This document shows positions 46,152 to 56,086 of a stretch of 64,000 bases of DNA, in pieces. The translations under genes and the position numbers were made by a program. The stretch is from contig CAVVHP010000022.1 in NCBI GenBank assembly GCA_963748105.1, positions 44,930 to 108,929 on the forward strand. The letters run 5' to 3'. The DNA comes from JAKAGZ01 sp963748105. GTDB taxonomy: Bacteria > Bacteroidota > Ignavibacteria > Ignavibacteriales > Ignavibacteriaceae. The stretch's first letter is position 1. Every line of letters starts with the position of its first letter. The notes beneath the pieces were generated by a model. The model made no database searches, was not told where the DNA came from, and saw nothing but the letters and a program-made list of their open reading frames with translations.

Positions 46152-46727
46152 TTACTTGTCTCCGGTAGAATCTTGTTTAATAAATTGAGCCACATCTAAA
46201 ATATTTTGAGCTACAAAGGTTGGAAAATTATTCTGTTTTTGCAACATTAAAAAGCTTTCCTCACCATACCCTGTTTTTACTAGTATTGTTTTTAATCCTG
46301 CATTTTTCCCACACTCAATATCACTGACTGCATCTCCCACAAAATATGAGTGTTCAAGTGAGATATTCATATCTTTCGCAGCACGGTATACCATTTCAGG
46401 TGAAGGTTTTCTGCAAGTACATTCTTCGGAATTGCTAAAATCAGGATGAAAGGGACAATAAAAAAAAGCGTCAATCATTACATTATCAGGTATTAAGAGT
46501 TCGTTTATTCTGTTGTTTACCGCTATTACATTTTCCTCAGTCAGTATTCCTCTTGCGATACCTGATTGATTAGATATAACAATTAGCTTAAAATTTAGTT
46601 TATTTTTTAACACTGAAAGTGCTTTGCCAGTTCCAGGAAATAGCTTTAATTTATCAGGGTCCCCTAAATAACCGGGATCTTCGTTCAAAGTCCCGTCTCT
46701 ATCTAAAAATACGGCAAAATTATGCAT
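46152..46727 (-). CDS. gmhB: D-glycero-beta-D-manno-heptose 1,7-bisphosphate 7-phosphatase-like HAD phosphatase
   Basis: A 191-aa HAD-family phosphatase from ATG 46727, which overlaps the glgA stop (TGATG). FLDRDGTLNEDPGYL holds the nucleophile Asp and acid Asp, LIVISNQSGIARGI the second motif, and SYFVGDAVSDIECGKNAG the last. The zinc loop (YCPFHPDF..ECTCRKPSP) typical of GmhB/histidinol-phosphatases is present. GmhB acts in LPS heptose synthesis; the related HisB-N phosphatase is the main alternative. Since no LPS heptose genes are nearby, GmhB is favoured only by the zinc loop and length. Confidence 0.85.
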   Translation of the reverse strand: MHNFAVFLDRDGTLNEDPGYLGDPDKLKLFPGTGKALSVLKNKLNFKLIVISNQSGIARGILTEENVIAVNNRINELLIPDNVMIDAFFYCPFHPDFSNSEECTCRKPSPEMVYRAAKDMNISLEHSYFVGDAVSDIECGKNAGLKTILVKTGYGEESFLMLQKQNNFPTFVAQNILDVAQFIKQDSTGDK

Positions 46728-48221
46728 CAATTATTATTTATCACAGTTTTGTATAATTCCACATATTTTTTGGCAGAAGAGTTCCAACTAAAATCAGATT
46801 TCATACCATTTTTTACTATTTTAGTCCACTCTTTTTTATCCTGAAAAATCTTAAGAGCCCTCTTAATTTCCTTTACCATATCAGTGGCATTATATTTCTT
46901 GAACATAAACCCATTTCCATCGTTAGAACCGGGTTCATATTTTTTGACAGTGTCCGCAAGCCCTCCGGTTTCTCTGACAACCGGGACAGTGCCATACATC
47001 AAACTGTACATCTGGTTTAATCCACAAGGTTCATATTTTGAAGGCATTAGGAATAAGTCTGCCCCACCTTCAATAAGATGAGCAAGTTCATCATTAAAAC
47101 CAAGATAGCAGGCAAACTTACCCGGATACTTTTTAGCAGTCTTTTCAAATAATGTATGATATTTTTTATCACCTGTACCAAGTAGTACCATTTGAATATT
47201 TAATTTCATTAAGGCCGGCAAAGCTTTACTTATAAGATCAACACCTTTGGAATCATACAAACGGGATATTACACCAATGATCGGAATGTTTTCATCATAT
47301 TCAAAGCCGAATTTTTCCGTCAATTCTTTTTTATTAAATAATTTGCTTTCTATATTTTTAACAGAATATTTTTTTGGCAAGGCCTTATCTTTTTCAGGAT
47401 TCCATACCTTGGTATCTATACCATTCACAATTCCATAAAGATCATTTTTTCTTTTTGCCAGTACATTTTTTAACCCAGCGCCAATTTTATCATCCGTTCT
47501 TATTTCGTTAGCATAAGTTTCACTTACAGTATTGATTGCATCTGCGTGAAGCAGCCCGCTTTTCATAAAATTAATTTTGCCTTTATTTAAAATCCCCTTT
47601 TCAGAATTTAGTGCTTCAGGTAATCCTAGCTTGTTAAATGCTGATTTAGGAAATTCTCCCTGGTATGCAAGATTATGGATTGTAAATAAAGTTTTAAATT
47701 TTGCAAATGCAGGATAATCTTTATGATTATTTTTAAGATATGCGGGGATTAAACCACACTGCCAATCATTACAATGTATAATGTCAGGTATCCAACCCAA
47801 TTTTGTAATCAACTCAAATACTGAATTAGCAAGAAGAACAAACCTCTCATCATTATCAGGATAATCTTTGCCAGTCATCGGATCTATATAAAGGCTGTTT
47901 CGACCTCCGAAATATTCCTGGTTATCAAGGAAATAAATCTGAACCCTGACTTTCTGACCAGGCAGGAAGCATGATTTTAAGTGAAAAGATTACATCTTTA
48001 TCACCAATTTTAATCTGAATATCTTTTAATCTTACAACTTCGTGAATCTTAAATTTTCTTTCATCCACGGCACCATATTTGGGAACTAGAATTCTTACTT
48101 CGTGCCCCATTTCAGCCAGCATTTGTGGCAAAGCAGCTGATACATCTGCAAGTCCCCCGGTTTTTACAAATGGAACAACTTCAGATGTTACAAAAAGTAT
48201 CTTATATTTTTTTGATGACAT
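46727..48221 (-). CDS. glgA: Glycogen synthase (ADP-glucose), interrupted by a frameshift
   Basis: GT5-family glycosyltransferase that elongates glycogen. The start is ATG 48221. The N-terminal frame begins ILFVTSEVVPFVKTGGLADV, including the KTGGLADV site, and runs to LKIMLP. The following frame contains QKVRVQIYFLDNQEYFGG, IIHCNDWQCGLIPAYL, LFTIHNLAYQGEFP, GVISRLYDSKGVDLI and PSKYEPCGLNQMYSLMYG. Removing one base in the CCTGCCTGG region near 47959-47966 (or the 4-bp tandem CCTG duplication) restores the frame. Span leaves remainder 1 on division by 3. Restored length is about 497 aa. It is coupled to gmhB downstream. Confidence 0.9.
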
Positions 48222-48450
48222 TGTAGTCCAAAATTATTTTGAATGAATATTACAATTTACGAATAAATAAGCATTTTCTCAAAAAAATCTTTGCCCATAT
48301 GCTGCTAATAACGCCTCTAATTTAAGTTCTGAATTCATTTGTAGTACTTCATATGCGGTATCAAATGCCACCAATTGAATGATAATTTGTTCACTTTCAG
48401 TATTCAGTTATTAATCTTATATTTGTCAACAAATCAAAAATGTAATTATT

Positions 48451-48986
48451 ATGGTATTCAAAAAGACTGTGAAATTATTACTTATTACTGCAATCACTTT
48501 ATTTATAATGAGTTGCGGGTCATCAACCGCAACCAGGTATGAAAATGGAAAGGAAAAAAAGCCAAAGCATGCCGAAAACTCAGAAAACTTAAACGAAAAC
48601 TTTGATATCAGTCCCTACAAAACCAAAATAGATATTGAAAAGCAATGAAAAACCTATTACAATTGAAAGCATAAATGCCTGGTATGATTACAATACTTCA
48701 ATAGAATCTTCTGGTAAATGATGAAACAATTATAAATACAGTAAATGGTTTCAGAGTTCAGGTATTTTCAACCGATGATCTAGCAAATGCAGACAGCTTT
48801 AAGATCTGAATTATACAATAAGACAAATCAAAACATATTTATATAATTTTTGATCCTCCCTTTTACAGAATTGAGGTTGGGGATTTCACACAAATTTCAG
48901 CCGCAAATGATCTTAAGTTTAAACTTAACCAGCTTGGATACAGCGAAGCACGTGTTGTAAATGAAAAAGTAAATATCTACAAGTGA
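48451..48986 (+). pseudogene. SPOR-domain lipoprotein, broken by several frameshifts
   Basis: The first 65 codons encode a lipoprotein signal (LLLITAITLFIMSCGSS) and a charged segment. The rest of the protein lies in other frames. These pieces follow in order: a segment with NEKPITIESINAWYDYNTS, then VNDETIINTVNGFRVQVFS, then SELYNKTNQNIF, and finally IFDPPFYRIEVGDFTQISAA and a tail ending NIYK. Together they match a SPOR-domain (peptidoglycan-binding) lipoprotein of about 180 aa. At least four shifts occur between 48645 and 48870. The residues are otherwise well kept, which suggests sequence error or very recent decay rather than an old relic. The imidazolonepropionase gene follows at once. 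Confidence 0.65.
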
Positions 48987-49005
48987 TAATTATTCAAAGA
49001 CATTT

Positions 49006-50264
49006 ATGTTAAAACTTCTGTTACATCCCTCACAAATTATTACAGTTGACACAAAGGGCAAAAATGTAAAAAGAGGGAAAGATCTCTCCGAATATTTCAG
49101 TATTAACTGACCACTCATTACTAATGGAAAATAATCCAATAAAAGATTTTGTCCCTGATATCATCTATCGAGCGGATTAAAGCAGACGAGATTATTGATG
49201 TAGAAGATAAAATAATCTTGCCCGGATTTGTTGAGTGCCACACACATACGGCTTTTGCTGGTTCACGTGCTGACGAATTCAGACAGAGATTAAGTGGAAC
49301 TCACTATGAAGAAATTGCTAAAGCCGGCGGTGGAATAAATACTACTGTAACAGCTGTCCGGGAATCTTCGTTTGATGAACTTGTTTCAATAATAAGTCCA
49401 AGAATTGAATATTTTATCGCTCAAGGTATTACTACTCTGGAAATTAAAAGCGGGTATGGACTCGATTTTGAGAATGAGATTAAACTTCTCGAGGTAATAA
49501 AATATCTTAACAGCTTCTTCCCTATCGATTTAATTCCAACTTTCTTAGGAGCACATACTTTCCCGGGTGAATTTAGAAATGATAGAAAAGGTTATATTGA
49601 TTTAATTATTGAAAAAATGCTGCCTCACATCTCAAAGAATAAACTCGCAACATTTTGTGATGGCTTTTGCGAAAATACAGCATTTTCATCTGAAGAGATA
49701 GATTTAATTTTTTCGAAAGCCAGAGAAAATAATTTTGAATTAAAACTGCATACTGATCAATTTAATTCAATTGGTGGAATAGATATCGCGCTTAAACATA
49801 ATGCTACAAGTGTAGATCACCTTGAAGTTCTCAAGGTAAATGATATTTGTAAAATTTCAGATAGCGATACGGTAGCAGTTTTATTGCCGGGTGTTTCATT
49901 TTTCCTGGATTACGGTTATGCGCCTGCCAGGGATTTAATTGATAACAATGCAATAGTTGCTTTAGCAACTGATTATAATCCCGGTTCTTCCCATATTTCT
50001 AATATAAATTTTATAATGAGTCTTGCTGCTCTAAAAATGGATATGACTATTGAGGAAACCATATCAGCAGTAACCATTAATTCTGCAAAAGCATTAAACC
50101 TGAGTAATGACAGAGGGAGCATTGAAATTGGCAAAAAGGCTGATCTTTCAGTTTTTAATACAAATGATTTTTCGGATATAGTGTACTCTGTTGGGAAAAA
50201 CTTAAATCAGTTAACAATAAAAAATGGAAATGTTATTTATGATTCACATGGAGGAAAGCAGTGA
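49006..50264 (+). CDS. hutI: Imidazolonepropionase (N-terminal part frameshifted)
   Basis: Third step of histidine degradation: hydrolysis of imidazolonepropionate to formiminoglutamate. From about 49145 the protein is intact, with PGFVECHTHTAFAGSRADEF (metal-binding HxH), AHTFPGEF, the metal His in ELKLHTDQFN and ATDYNPGS. The true start is probably ATG 49006: the N-terminal piece MLKLLLHPSQIITVDTKG is followed, in another frame, by ISVLTDHSLLMENNPIKDFV. At least two indels lie between 49110 and 49175. Without them the length is about 418 aa, normal for HutI. The stop overlaps the GTG start of the formiminotransferase gene. Confidence 0.88.
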
Positions 50265-51283
50265 AAATAATTGAGTGCGTACCAAATTTTAGTGAAGGTA
50301 AGAATAATGAAGTTTTTGATAAAATAATTGATGCTATTAAGAATACTGACGGCGTAAAATTTTTAAATCTTGAACCTGATCCTGATTACAACCGTGTCGT
50401 AGTTACTATGGCAGGCTCAGAAGATGGAATTATTGATGGTGCATTTAATGCCTGTGTTGTAGCGGCAAATAATATTGATATGACAAAGCATAAAGGTGAA
50501 CATCCAAGACTCGGAGCAATTGATGTTGTTCCATTTGTGCCGGTAAAAGATATAACTATGGAAGAATGTGTAAGACTATCAGAGAAATTTGGTGAAAGGA
50601 TTTCTAAAGAATTAAATATCCCAGTTTATTTATATGAAGCTTCAGCTCGCAAACCTGAAAGATCAAATTTAAGTAAAATCAGGAAAGGTGAATATGAAGG
50701 TTTAGAAGAAAAGATTAAAGATCCGCAATGGGCGCCAGATTTCGGTGATGCAGTTTTTAATCCTAAACTTGGTGCACTGGTTACCGGCGCACGATTTTTT
50801 CTAATTGCTTATAATGTTAATATAAAATCCACTGATGTTAAATTCGCAAAAGAAATAGCAGAAACACTGAGAGAATCAGGTAAAGCTAAAAGAGATGCTC
50901 AGGGCAGTATTATAAAAGAAAACGGAAAGACTGTCAGAATACCCGGAAGATTAAAAGAAGTTAAAGGCATGGGTGTTTCACTGGAAAAATATAATATCAC
51001 ACAGGTTTCAATGAATCTGACAAATTATAATACAACACCAATTCACATTGCGTTTGAAGAAGTAAAAAAAGAAGCAAATAAAATGGGAACAGAAGTGGAT
51101 GGCAGTGAAATTGTTGGTCTAGTACCACTGGAAGCTTTGCTGCAGGCAGGTAGATTTTATTCCGACAACAAAGGAACAAACGAAGATAAATTAGTTGACC
51201 TTGCAATTGAAAAACTGGGATTAAGTTCTCTTAATCCATTCGAAAAAAACAAGAAAGTAATTGATTACATGTTAAATGACTAA
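50261..51283 (+). CDS. ftcD: Glutamate formimidoyltransferase
   Basis: Transfers the formimino group of N-formiminoglutamate to tetrahydrofolate. The 340-aa protein begins KIIECVPNFSEGKNNEVFDK, typical for FTCD-N, and holds KGEHPRLGAIDVVPFVPVKD. It starts at GTG 50261 with GGAGGAA upstream and overlaps the hutI stop by four bases. Together with hutI and the cyclodeaminase gene after it, the cluster completes histidine use to glutamate plus 5,10-methenyl-THF. hutH and hutU are not in the window. Confidence 0.95.
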   Translation: MKIIECVPNFSEGKNNEVFDKIIDAIKNTDGVKFLNLEPDPDYNRVVVTMAGSEDGIIDGAFNACVVAANNIDMTKHKGEHPRLGAIDVVPFVPVKDITMEECVRLSEKFGERISKELNIPVYLYEASARKPERSNLSKIRKGEYEGLEEKIKDPQWAPDFGDAVFNPKLGALVTGARFFLIAYNVNIKSTDVKFAKEIAETLRESGKAKRDAQGSIIKENGKTVRIPGRLKEVKGMGVSLEKYNITQVSMNLTNYNTTPIHIAFEEVKKEANKMGTEVDGSEIVGLVPLEALLQAGRFYSDNKGTNEDKLVDLAIEKLGLSSLNPFEKNKKVIDYMLND

Positions 51284-51302
51284 TTAAAATTTCAGGAGAT
51301 TT

Positions 51303-51935
51303 ATGGACTTAACAAAATCGATACAAAGTTATCTTGAAGAACTTTCATCAGATGCTCCGACACCGGGTGGTGGGAATGTAGCTGCACTATCGGCAACACT
51401 TGCCTGTACCTTGGGCATAATGGTTTGTAATCTTACAATCGGTAAGAAAAAGTATCTAGATGTAGATGAGGAAATAAAAAAGGTAAAGACTGAGCTGGAA
51501 GATTATAAAGACTGCTTTGTTGAACTGGCTCAAAAAGACAATATGGCATTTGATGAAGTAATGAAAGCCTTTAAACTAGCTAAAGAGACTGAGGAAGATA
51601 AAAAGATTCGTTCAGAAAAAATTCAGGAAGCAACATTTGCAGCAGCAGTTGTTCCTTCTGAAGTAATTGAAACCTGCAAGAAGGTTTTACCTCTTATTGA
51701 AACAGTTGCATTAAAGGGAAATAAAAATTCAGTTTCTGATGCTGGAGTTGCTCTTTCTCTGCTTTCAACAGGTGCGGAAGGGGCATTATTAAATGTTGTT
51801 ATAAATTGCACATCTCTTTCAAATCGTACTATTGGTAATGAATTATTAAAGAAATCAGAGATTTTGTGTGACGAAATAAAGACTGGGACATCAAAGGCCA
51901 TTGCAAAGATCAAATCTTCTTTGATGGACAGCTAA
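51303..51935 (+). CDS. fchA: Formimidotetrahydrofolate cyclodeaminase
   Basis: Converts 5-formimino-THF to 5,10-methenyl-THF and ammonia. The 210-aa helical protein has SDAPTPGGGNVAALSATLAC near the N-terminus and the family pattern ATFAAAVVPSEVIETCKKVL. This is the separate bacterial version of the C-terminal domain of mammalian FTCD. It begins 19 bases after ftcD, with AGGAG upstream, and ends convergent with the Ig-like lipoprotein, overlapping by 4 bases. Confidence 0.93.
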   Translation: MDLTKSIQSYLEELSSDAPTPGGGNVAALSATLACTLGIMVCNLTIGKKKYLDVDEEIKKVKTELEDYKDCFVELAQKDNMAFDEVMKAFKLAKETEEDKKIRSEKIQEATFAAAVVPSEVIETCKKVLPLIETVALKGNKNSVSDAGVALSLLSTGAEGALLNVVINCTSLSNRTIGNELLKKSEILCDEIKTGTSKAIAKIKSSLMDS

Positions 51936-53614
51936 TTTCTAGCTTTTTCGCTGAGATCAAATTTCAGATCAGTTAGTGTCCAGCGTGCTTTTAGATTTAG
52001 CTCTTCCTTGTAATAGATGAATTTTTCGGCTGGCTTAAATGGAAAAGGCCAGCCATAATCATACTTACCATTTTTATTTAGATCATAAAATAACCACAAG
52101 TCATAATTGCCTGGGGCAATTCTGACAAAATTAAAACTCCCTTCATCATCCGGTTTTTGCTGATACATCTTTTTCCGACCATCTTTCCCCTGCAGTACCA
52201 GAATTGGATTTTCAGCCTTATCATAATTTAGAACCGATCCTGATAAACCGGTGAAATCAATACCGGAAATTGTCTGAAAATTATATACAAACGTAGTATC
52301 AAAATGATTTCCTGATAAATCGACAAATTTTGATAAATCCAGTTTAATTCGGTAATCTTTGTTGCTCTCAAGCGGACTCGAAGGAATTATTTTAAAAGTT
52401 CCGTCATCAAGAAATTTTATTTTATATTTTTCTGAATTTCCAAGTGTGTCCGTAAATGTTATTCCTGTTTTCGCGACTGATGAATCGAACCCATCCGAGA
52501 AATAAAAACAAAATTCCTGATTTATAAAATCTGCGTTGCCAACACCTTTGCCCGGTAGCGTTCTTATTATTCCCGGTTTACTGGTATCTTCCCTATCGCT
52601 TATTGTCATCCGGCTGATATCTTCCTTAAAAACATTTCCGTATTGGTCTTTTAAATTATCAGCAAATAAAAAAGCATCATCCTGAATGGGAATCTCTGCT
52701 TTTAATGCTAATACAATTTCGGTCGGTTTTAATGTACCTTTAAAAACATAATCCGGGATAATTTTATTTTGTGCTGTCGAATCATAAACATAAAAGTTGT
52801 TCCTGCTTATTATTGTAGAATCTATTTTTTTTGAAAATTCCGCAATTATATGATTCCTATCAGTCATCGTAGCACTTAATAACCTTGGTGGAATTGTATC
52901 TCGCTTCGTGATCATAAAATTTATTCCGGTTGCAGCAGAATCACTTTCTGTAAGTTTCGTATCCTCTGAAGGGGCACTAAATTCATCCTGTGAAGGCTGA
53001 AACAAATAATCCTTGAATTGATCTCTGATCGCAAACAGCCTGTAGGTTCCGGCTGCAAGCCCGGCAATTTTATAAGAGCCATCTATCCCTGTTTGAGAAA
53101 TATATTCTGGTTTATCCTTCAATGGGTCAATTTCATTTTGCCCATCTTTTTTATATGCAAAGATCAATATTCCGTCAGGGTTATCATTATATACTTTACC
53201 AGAGATTATTCTTTTATCAATCTGGTTCCCGGTTGAAAACGTCAGTGTGTAAGATTCCTTCATGCGATTTCTGTTATTTCTATCAACGAGGTCAGTTCCA
53301 ATTGTGATTACATAGGTAACATTCTTTTTTAATGGTTCAGGAAAATTGATATCAACACCTTTGCCGGTCCAGCTATACTCAATTTTCCCTTCAATTGAAG
53401 GTGAAATAAAAAATGCATCCCGCAGGGAGCTTTTTACTACATATTCTGAGAAATCTAACTCTATATGATCATCTGAAAAATTAGTTGTTCCGTTGGCTGG
53501 ATAGACATCGGTAATCTGAGGCGGAGTTTTATCAATATCACCTCCACCAGGTGGTAGCTGATTAGCACAATTGCTTATTAAAATTGCCAGGCAAACAGCC
53601 AGGATATATTTTAT
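51932..53614 (-). CDS. Ig-like (SbsA/Big-5) lipoprotein, non-canonical start
   Basis: A predicted lipoprotein of about 560 aa. The lipobox stretch ILAVCLAILISNC is followed by ANQLPPGGGDIDKTPPQITD and a chain of Ig-like domains: one near TDVYPANGTTNFSDDHIEL, then SGKVYNDNPDGILIFAYKK, DTIPPRLLSATMTD and LSGSVLNYDKAENPILVL. No ATG, GTG or TTG occurs in frame before residue 118 (53263), although the lipobox and the first Ig domain clearly lie upstream. The most likely start is ATA at 53614, whose ATAA overlaps the mltG stop. A sequencing error turning ATG into ATA is the alternative. It likely sits in the outer membrane or periplasm; function is unknown. Confidence 0.8.
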   Translation of the reverse strand: MKYILAVCLAILISNCANQLPPGGGDIDKTPPQITDVYPANGTTNFSDDHIELDFSEYVVKSSLRDAFFISPSIEGKIEYSWTGKGVDINFPEPLKKNVTYVITIGTDLVDRNNRNRMKESYTLTFSTGNQIDKRIISGKVYNDNPDGILIFAYKKDGQNEIDPLKDKPEYISQTGIDGSYKIAGLAAGTYRLFAIRDQFKDYLFQPSQDEFSAPSEDTKLTESDSAATGINFMITKRDTIPPRLLSATMTDRNHIIAEFSKKIDSTIISRNNFYVYDSTAQNKIIPDYVFKGTLKPTEIVLALKAEIPIQDDAFLFADNLKDQYGNVFKEDISRMTISDREDTSKPGIIRTLPGKGVGNADFINQEFCFYFSDGFDSSVAKTGITFTDTLGNSEKYKIKFLDDGTFKIIPSSPLESNKDYRIKLDLSKFVDLSGNHFDTTFVYNFQTISGIDFTGLSGSVLNYDKAENPILVLQGKDGRKKMYQQKPDDEGSFNFVRIAPGNYDLWLFYDLNKNGKYDYGWPFPFKPAEKFIYYKEELNLKARWTLTDLKFDLSEKARN

Positions 53615-55002
53615 TTCTTTTGCGATTTTAAATACCTTCTGTATTTTGCAACGGCACGTAGATGTTCACGGTAATTTCTTGAAAAATAATGACCGCCTTT
53701 TCCATCTGCAACAAAATATAAGTAATTATTTGAATCCGGATATAGTGTTGCCAGAATTGGTCCTTTACCCGGATTATTAATCGGTCCCGGCGGTAACCCT
53801 CTATGAATGTATGTATTGTAAGGAGATTTCATTTTCAGATCTTTATAACTTAATTTCTTCCATCCATCCGGTTGAATATACTGAACTGTCGGATCTGCCT
53901 GCAGAGGCATTCCGATTTTTAACCTGTTAAAGTATACCTCCGCAATAATTGGCATTTCAGCAACTTTGTTAGTTTCACCTTTTACGATTGAAGCAAGAGT
54001 AACAACCTGGTGAATAGAATATCCATTTTTTTTTGCTTGCTGTTTGAGTGAATCATTCCAGAACTCATTAAATTTCTTATATAGGCTGTCAATTATTTCA
54101 CTGGCTGAACTATTTTCATAAAAATAATATTTCCCGGGCATAAGGTAGCCCTGCAAGTTTTCAGCATTAATACCCAGAGAATCTGCGAATAATTTATCCC
54201 TTGCAATATTTACAAATGCTGCGGAATCAGTTGCTATTTTTTGTTGAAGTGTATATGCCATCCACTTAATTGTAAGTCCATCCCTGATAAAAACTTCCTG
54301 GGTAAAATCACCATCTCCATTGACAAATAAATCAATCAATCCAAGATAGCTTAATCCATTTGGGATTTTATAACGTGCAGCTCTTAATTTTTTTTCAGCA
54401 CCCATCAAAAAGGTGGCAATTCTCATATTTGTTTTACTCGGGATTATCCCTTCCTGATAAAGGTCAGTAACAATTTCTGATAAAGGCTCACCTATTCTGA
54501 TTTCAAATTTTACAGGACCTTTCTGTGTATAATAATTTGCTGTAAAAAATGTAAACCAAAACAATGCAAGCATTACAATGAATAATCCGCCAACAGCCAT
54601 GTACTGCTTCGGAGTTAGCAAATTTTTAAATGAAATTTTGCTTTTGTTATTTAATATCTTTTTAAGATCCAAATCAGTGTTTTCGGGTTTCTGTGAAGCA
54701 CGTGATTCATCTATTATTCTTTCATAAATTCTGTTTATTGTTTCACTTGTTAAAGGTATCTTAGCTTTTTCAGACATTCTCCTAAGGATTTCTCTCTCAC
54801 GCTCAGAATCATATAAAGGAAGTCTAAGAGCTTTTTTTATTTTGCCAATCAGAACGGATCTAAGAGTTCTCTCGTTTAACATCTTAACTATTTTATTATC
54901 AAGACCGTTTATTTCATCACGTAGTTTTTCTAAGATTTTTTGTTTTTCAGACTCAGGCAGTGAGTCAAAATAGTTTTCTTTTTTATTAAAAATATTATTC
55001 AT
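53611..55002 (-). CDS. mltG: Chorismate mutase-MltG endolytic transglycosylase fusion
   Basis: Read from ATG 55002 (463 aa). Residues 22-104 form an AroQ-type chorismate mutase: LRDEINGLDNKIVKMLNERT and IGKIKKALR, with D65, R68 and E69 (YDSERERE) matching E. coli D48, R51 and E52, and Gln104 near the end. A membrane helix follows (about 137-156) and then the YceG/MltG domain, which has IVKGETNKVAEMPIIAEVYF, containing the catalytic Glu, and NTYIHRGLPPGPINNPGKGP near the C-terminus. MltG cleaves nascent peptidoglycan strands and sets glycan length. The fusion to a mutase domain is unusual. Its stop overlaps the presumed start of the Ig-like lipoprotein. Confidence 0.9.
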   Translation of the reverse strand: MNNIFNKKENYFDSLPESEKQKILEKLRDEINGLDNKIVKMLNERTLRSVLIGKIKKALRLPLYDSEREREILRRMSEKAKIPLTSETINRIYERIIDESRASQKPENTDLDLKKILNNKSKISFKNLLTPKQYMAVGGLFIVMLALFWFTFFTANYYTQKGPVKFEIRIGEPLSEIVTDLYQEGIIPSKTNMRIATFLMGAEKKLRAARYKIPNGLSYLGLIDLFVNGDGDFTQEVFIRDGLTIKWMAYTLQQKIATDSAAFVNIARDKLFADSLGINAENLQGYLMPGKYYFYENSSASEIIDSLYKKFNEFWNDSLKQQAKKNGYSIHQVVTLASIVKGETNKVAEMPIIAEVYFNRLKIGMPLQADPTVQYIQPDGWKKLSYKDLKMKSPYNTYIHRGLPPGPINNPGKGPILATLYPDSNNYLYFVADGKGGHYFSRNYREHLRAVAKYRRYLKSQKK

Positions 55003-55075
55003 ACTATGAAATTGAATCAGAGGCAAAAAAGTTTTTGCAATCTACTTTATTTTTATGATTTAATCAGATTAATAT

Positions 55076-56086
55076 TCAGGAATATTGATTTTCAGGTAAA
55101 GCCGGAAATGGGGCGTAATTCAGGTCATATTTTTTGCCGGCCTCAAATAATGTTTTTCCACGAAATGCAATCATGGCGGCATTATCACCACAGAACTCTA
55201 ATCTTGGGATCACAATTTTTTTATCATATTTTTGTGCGAGCTCAGTTATCGAGTTACGGATTTCCCTGTTAGCCGCCACACCACCTACCAACGAAACCGA
55301 TTTGACATCAAATTTTTCAATTGCTTTTTTAGTGTTCTTAATCAAGGCTTTAACTACTGCTTTCTGAAACGATGCGGCAATATCATTAAGATCATTTTCA
55401 TTTATAATTTTATCCGGATGATTTTTTTGGATATATCTTAAAACAGCAGTTTTCAATCCGCTAAAAGAAAAATTGTACCGGTCCTTAAGATCTGCAATTG
55501 GAAATTTTATTTTTTCTGAATCACCTTGTTCAGCCGCACTTTGTATTTTCGGTCCGCCCGGATAACCAAGCCCGAGCATTTTAGCAACTTTATCAAAGGC
55601 TTCCCCAGCAGCATCATCAACAGTAGATCCTAGTTTTTTAATTTCAGTAAAACTTTTAACCAGCAAAAGTAAAGTATGTCCTCCTGAAACGACTATAGCT
55701 AGGAATGGGAATTCAGGTTTTTCATCCATCAAAAATCCTGAAAAAATATGGCCTTCAATATGGTTTACAGCTATGAATGGTTTACCGAGTGAATAAGCCA
55801 GTCCTTTTCCAAAAGTTAAACCTACAAGTAATGCACCTATCAGACCCGGTCCTGCTGTAGCACACACCATGTCAATTTCATTTAGCTTAAGGTTTGATTT
55901 TTTTAAAGCATCTTTTACTAAAGGAGTAACAATTTGTAGATGTGCCCGGCTTGAAAGTTCGGGAACTACTCCACCGTATTTTTTATGGAAATCCTGAGAT
56001 GAAATCAGATTTGCCTTCAGGATATCATCAGAAATTACTGCAACTGAAGTCTCATCACACGAACTTTCGATTCCAAGTACATTCAT
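55076..56086 (-). CDS. tsaD: tRNA N6-adenosine threonylcarbamoyltransferase
   Basis: Makes t6A37 in ANN-decoding tRNAs with TsaB and TsaE. The 336-aa protein begins VLGIESSCDETSVAV, has the metal-binding HIEGHIFSGF, AIVVSGGHTLLLLV and the sugar-kinase motif PGGPKIQSAAEQGD; the C-terminal CGDNAAMIAF completes it. It starts at ATG 56086, overlapping the proline dehydrogenase stop (TAATG). Length is normal for TsaD. Confidence 0.96.
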   Translation of the reverse strand: MNVLGIESSCDETSVAVISDDILKANLISSQDFHKKYGGVVPELSSRAHLQIVTPLVKDALKKSNLKLNEIDMVCATAGPGLIGALLVGLTFGKGLAYSLGKPFIAVNHIEGHIFSGFLMDEKPEFPFLAIVVSGGHTLLLLVKSFTEIKKLGSTVDDAAGEAFDKVAKMLGLGYPGGPKIQSAAEQGDSEKIKFPIADLKDRYNFSFSGLKTAVLRYIQKNHPDKIINENDLNDIAASFQKAVVKALIKNTKKAIEKFDVKSVSLVGGVAANREIRNSITELAQKYDKKIVIPRLEFCGDNAAMIAFRGKTLFEAGKKYDLNYAPFPALPENQYS

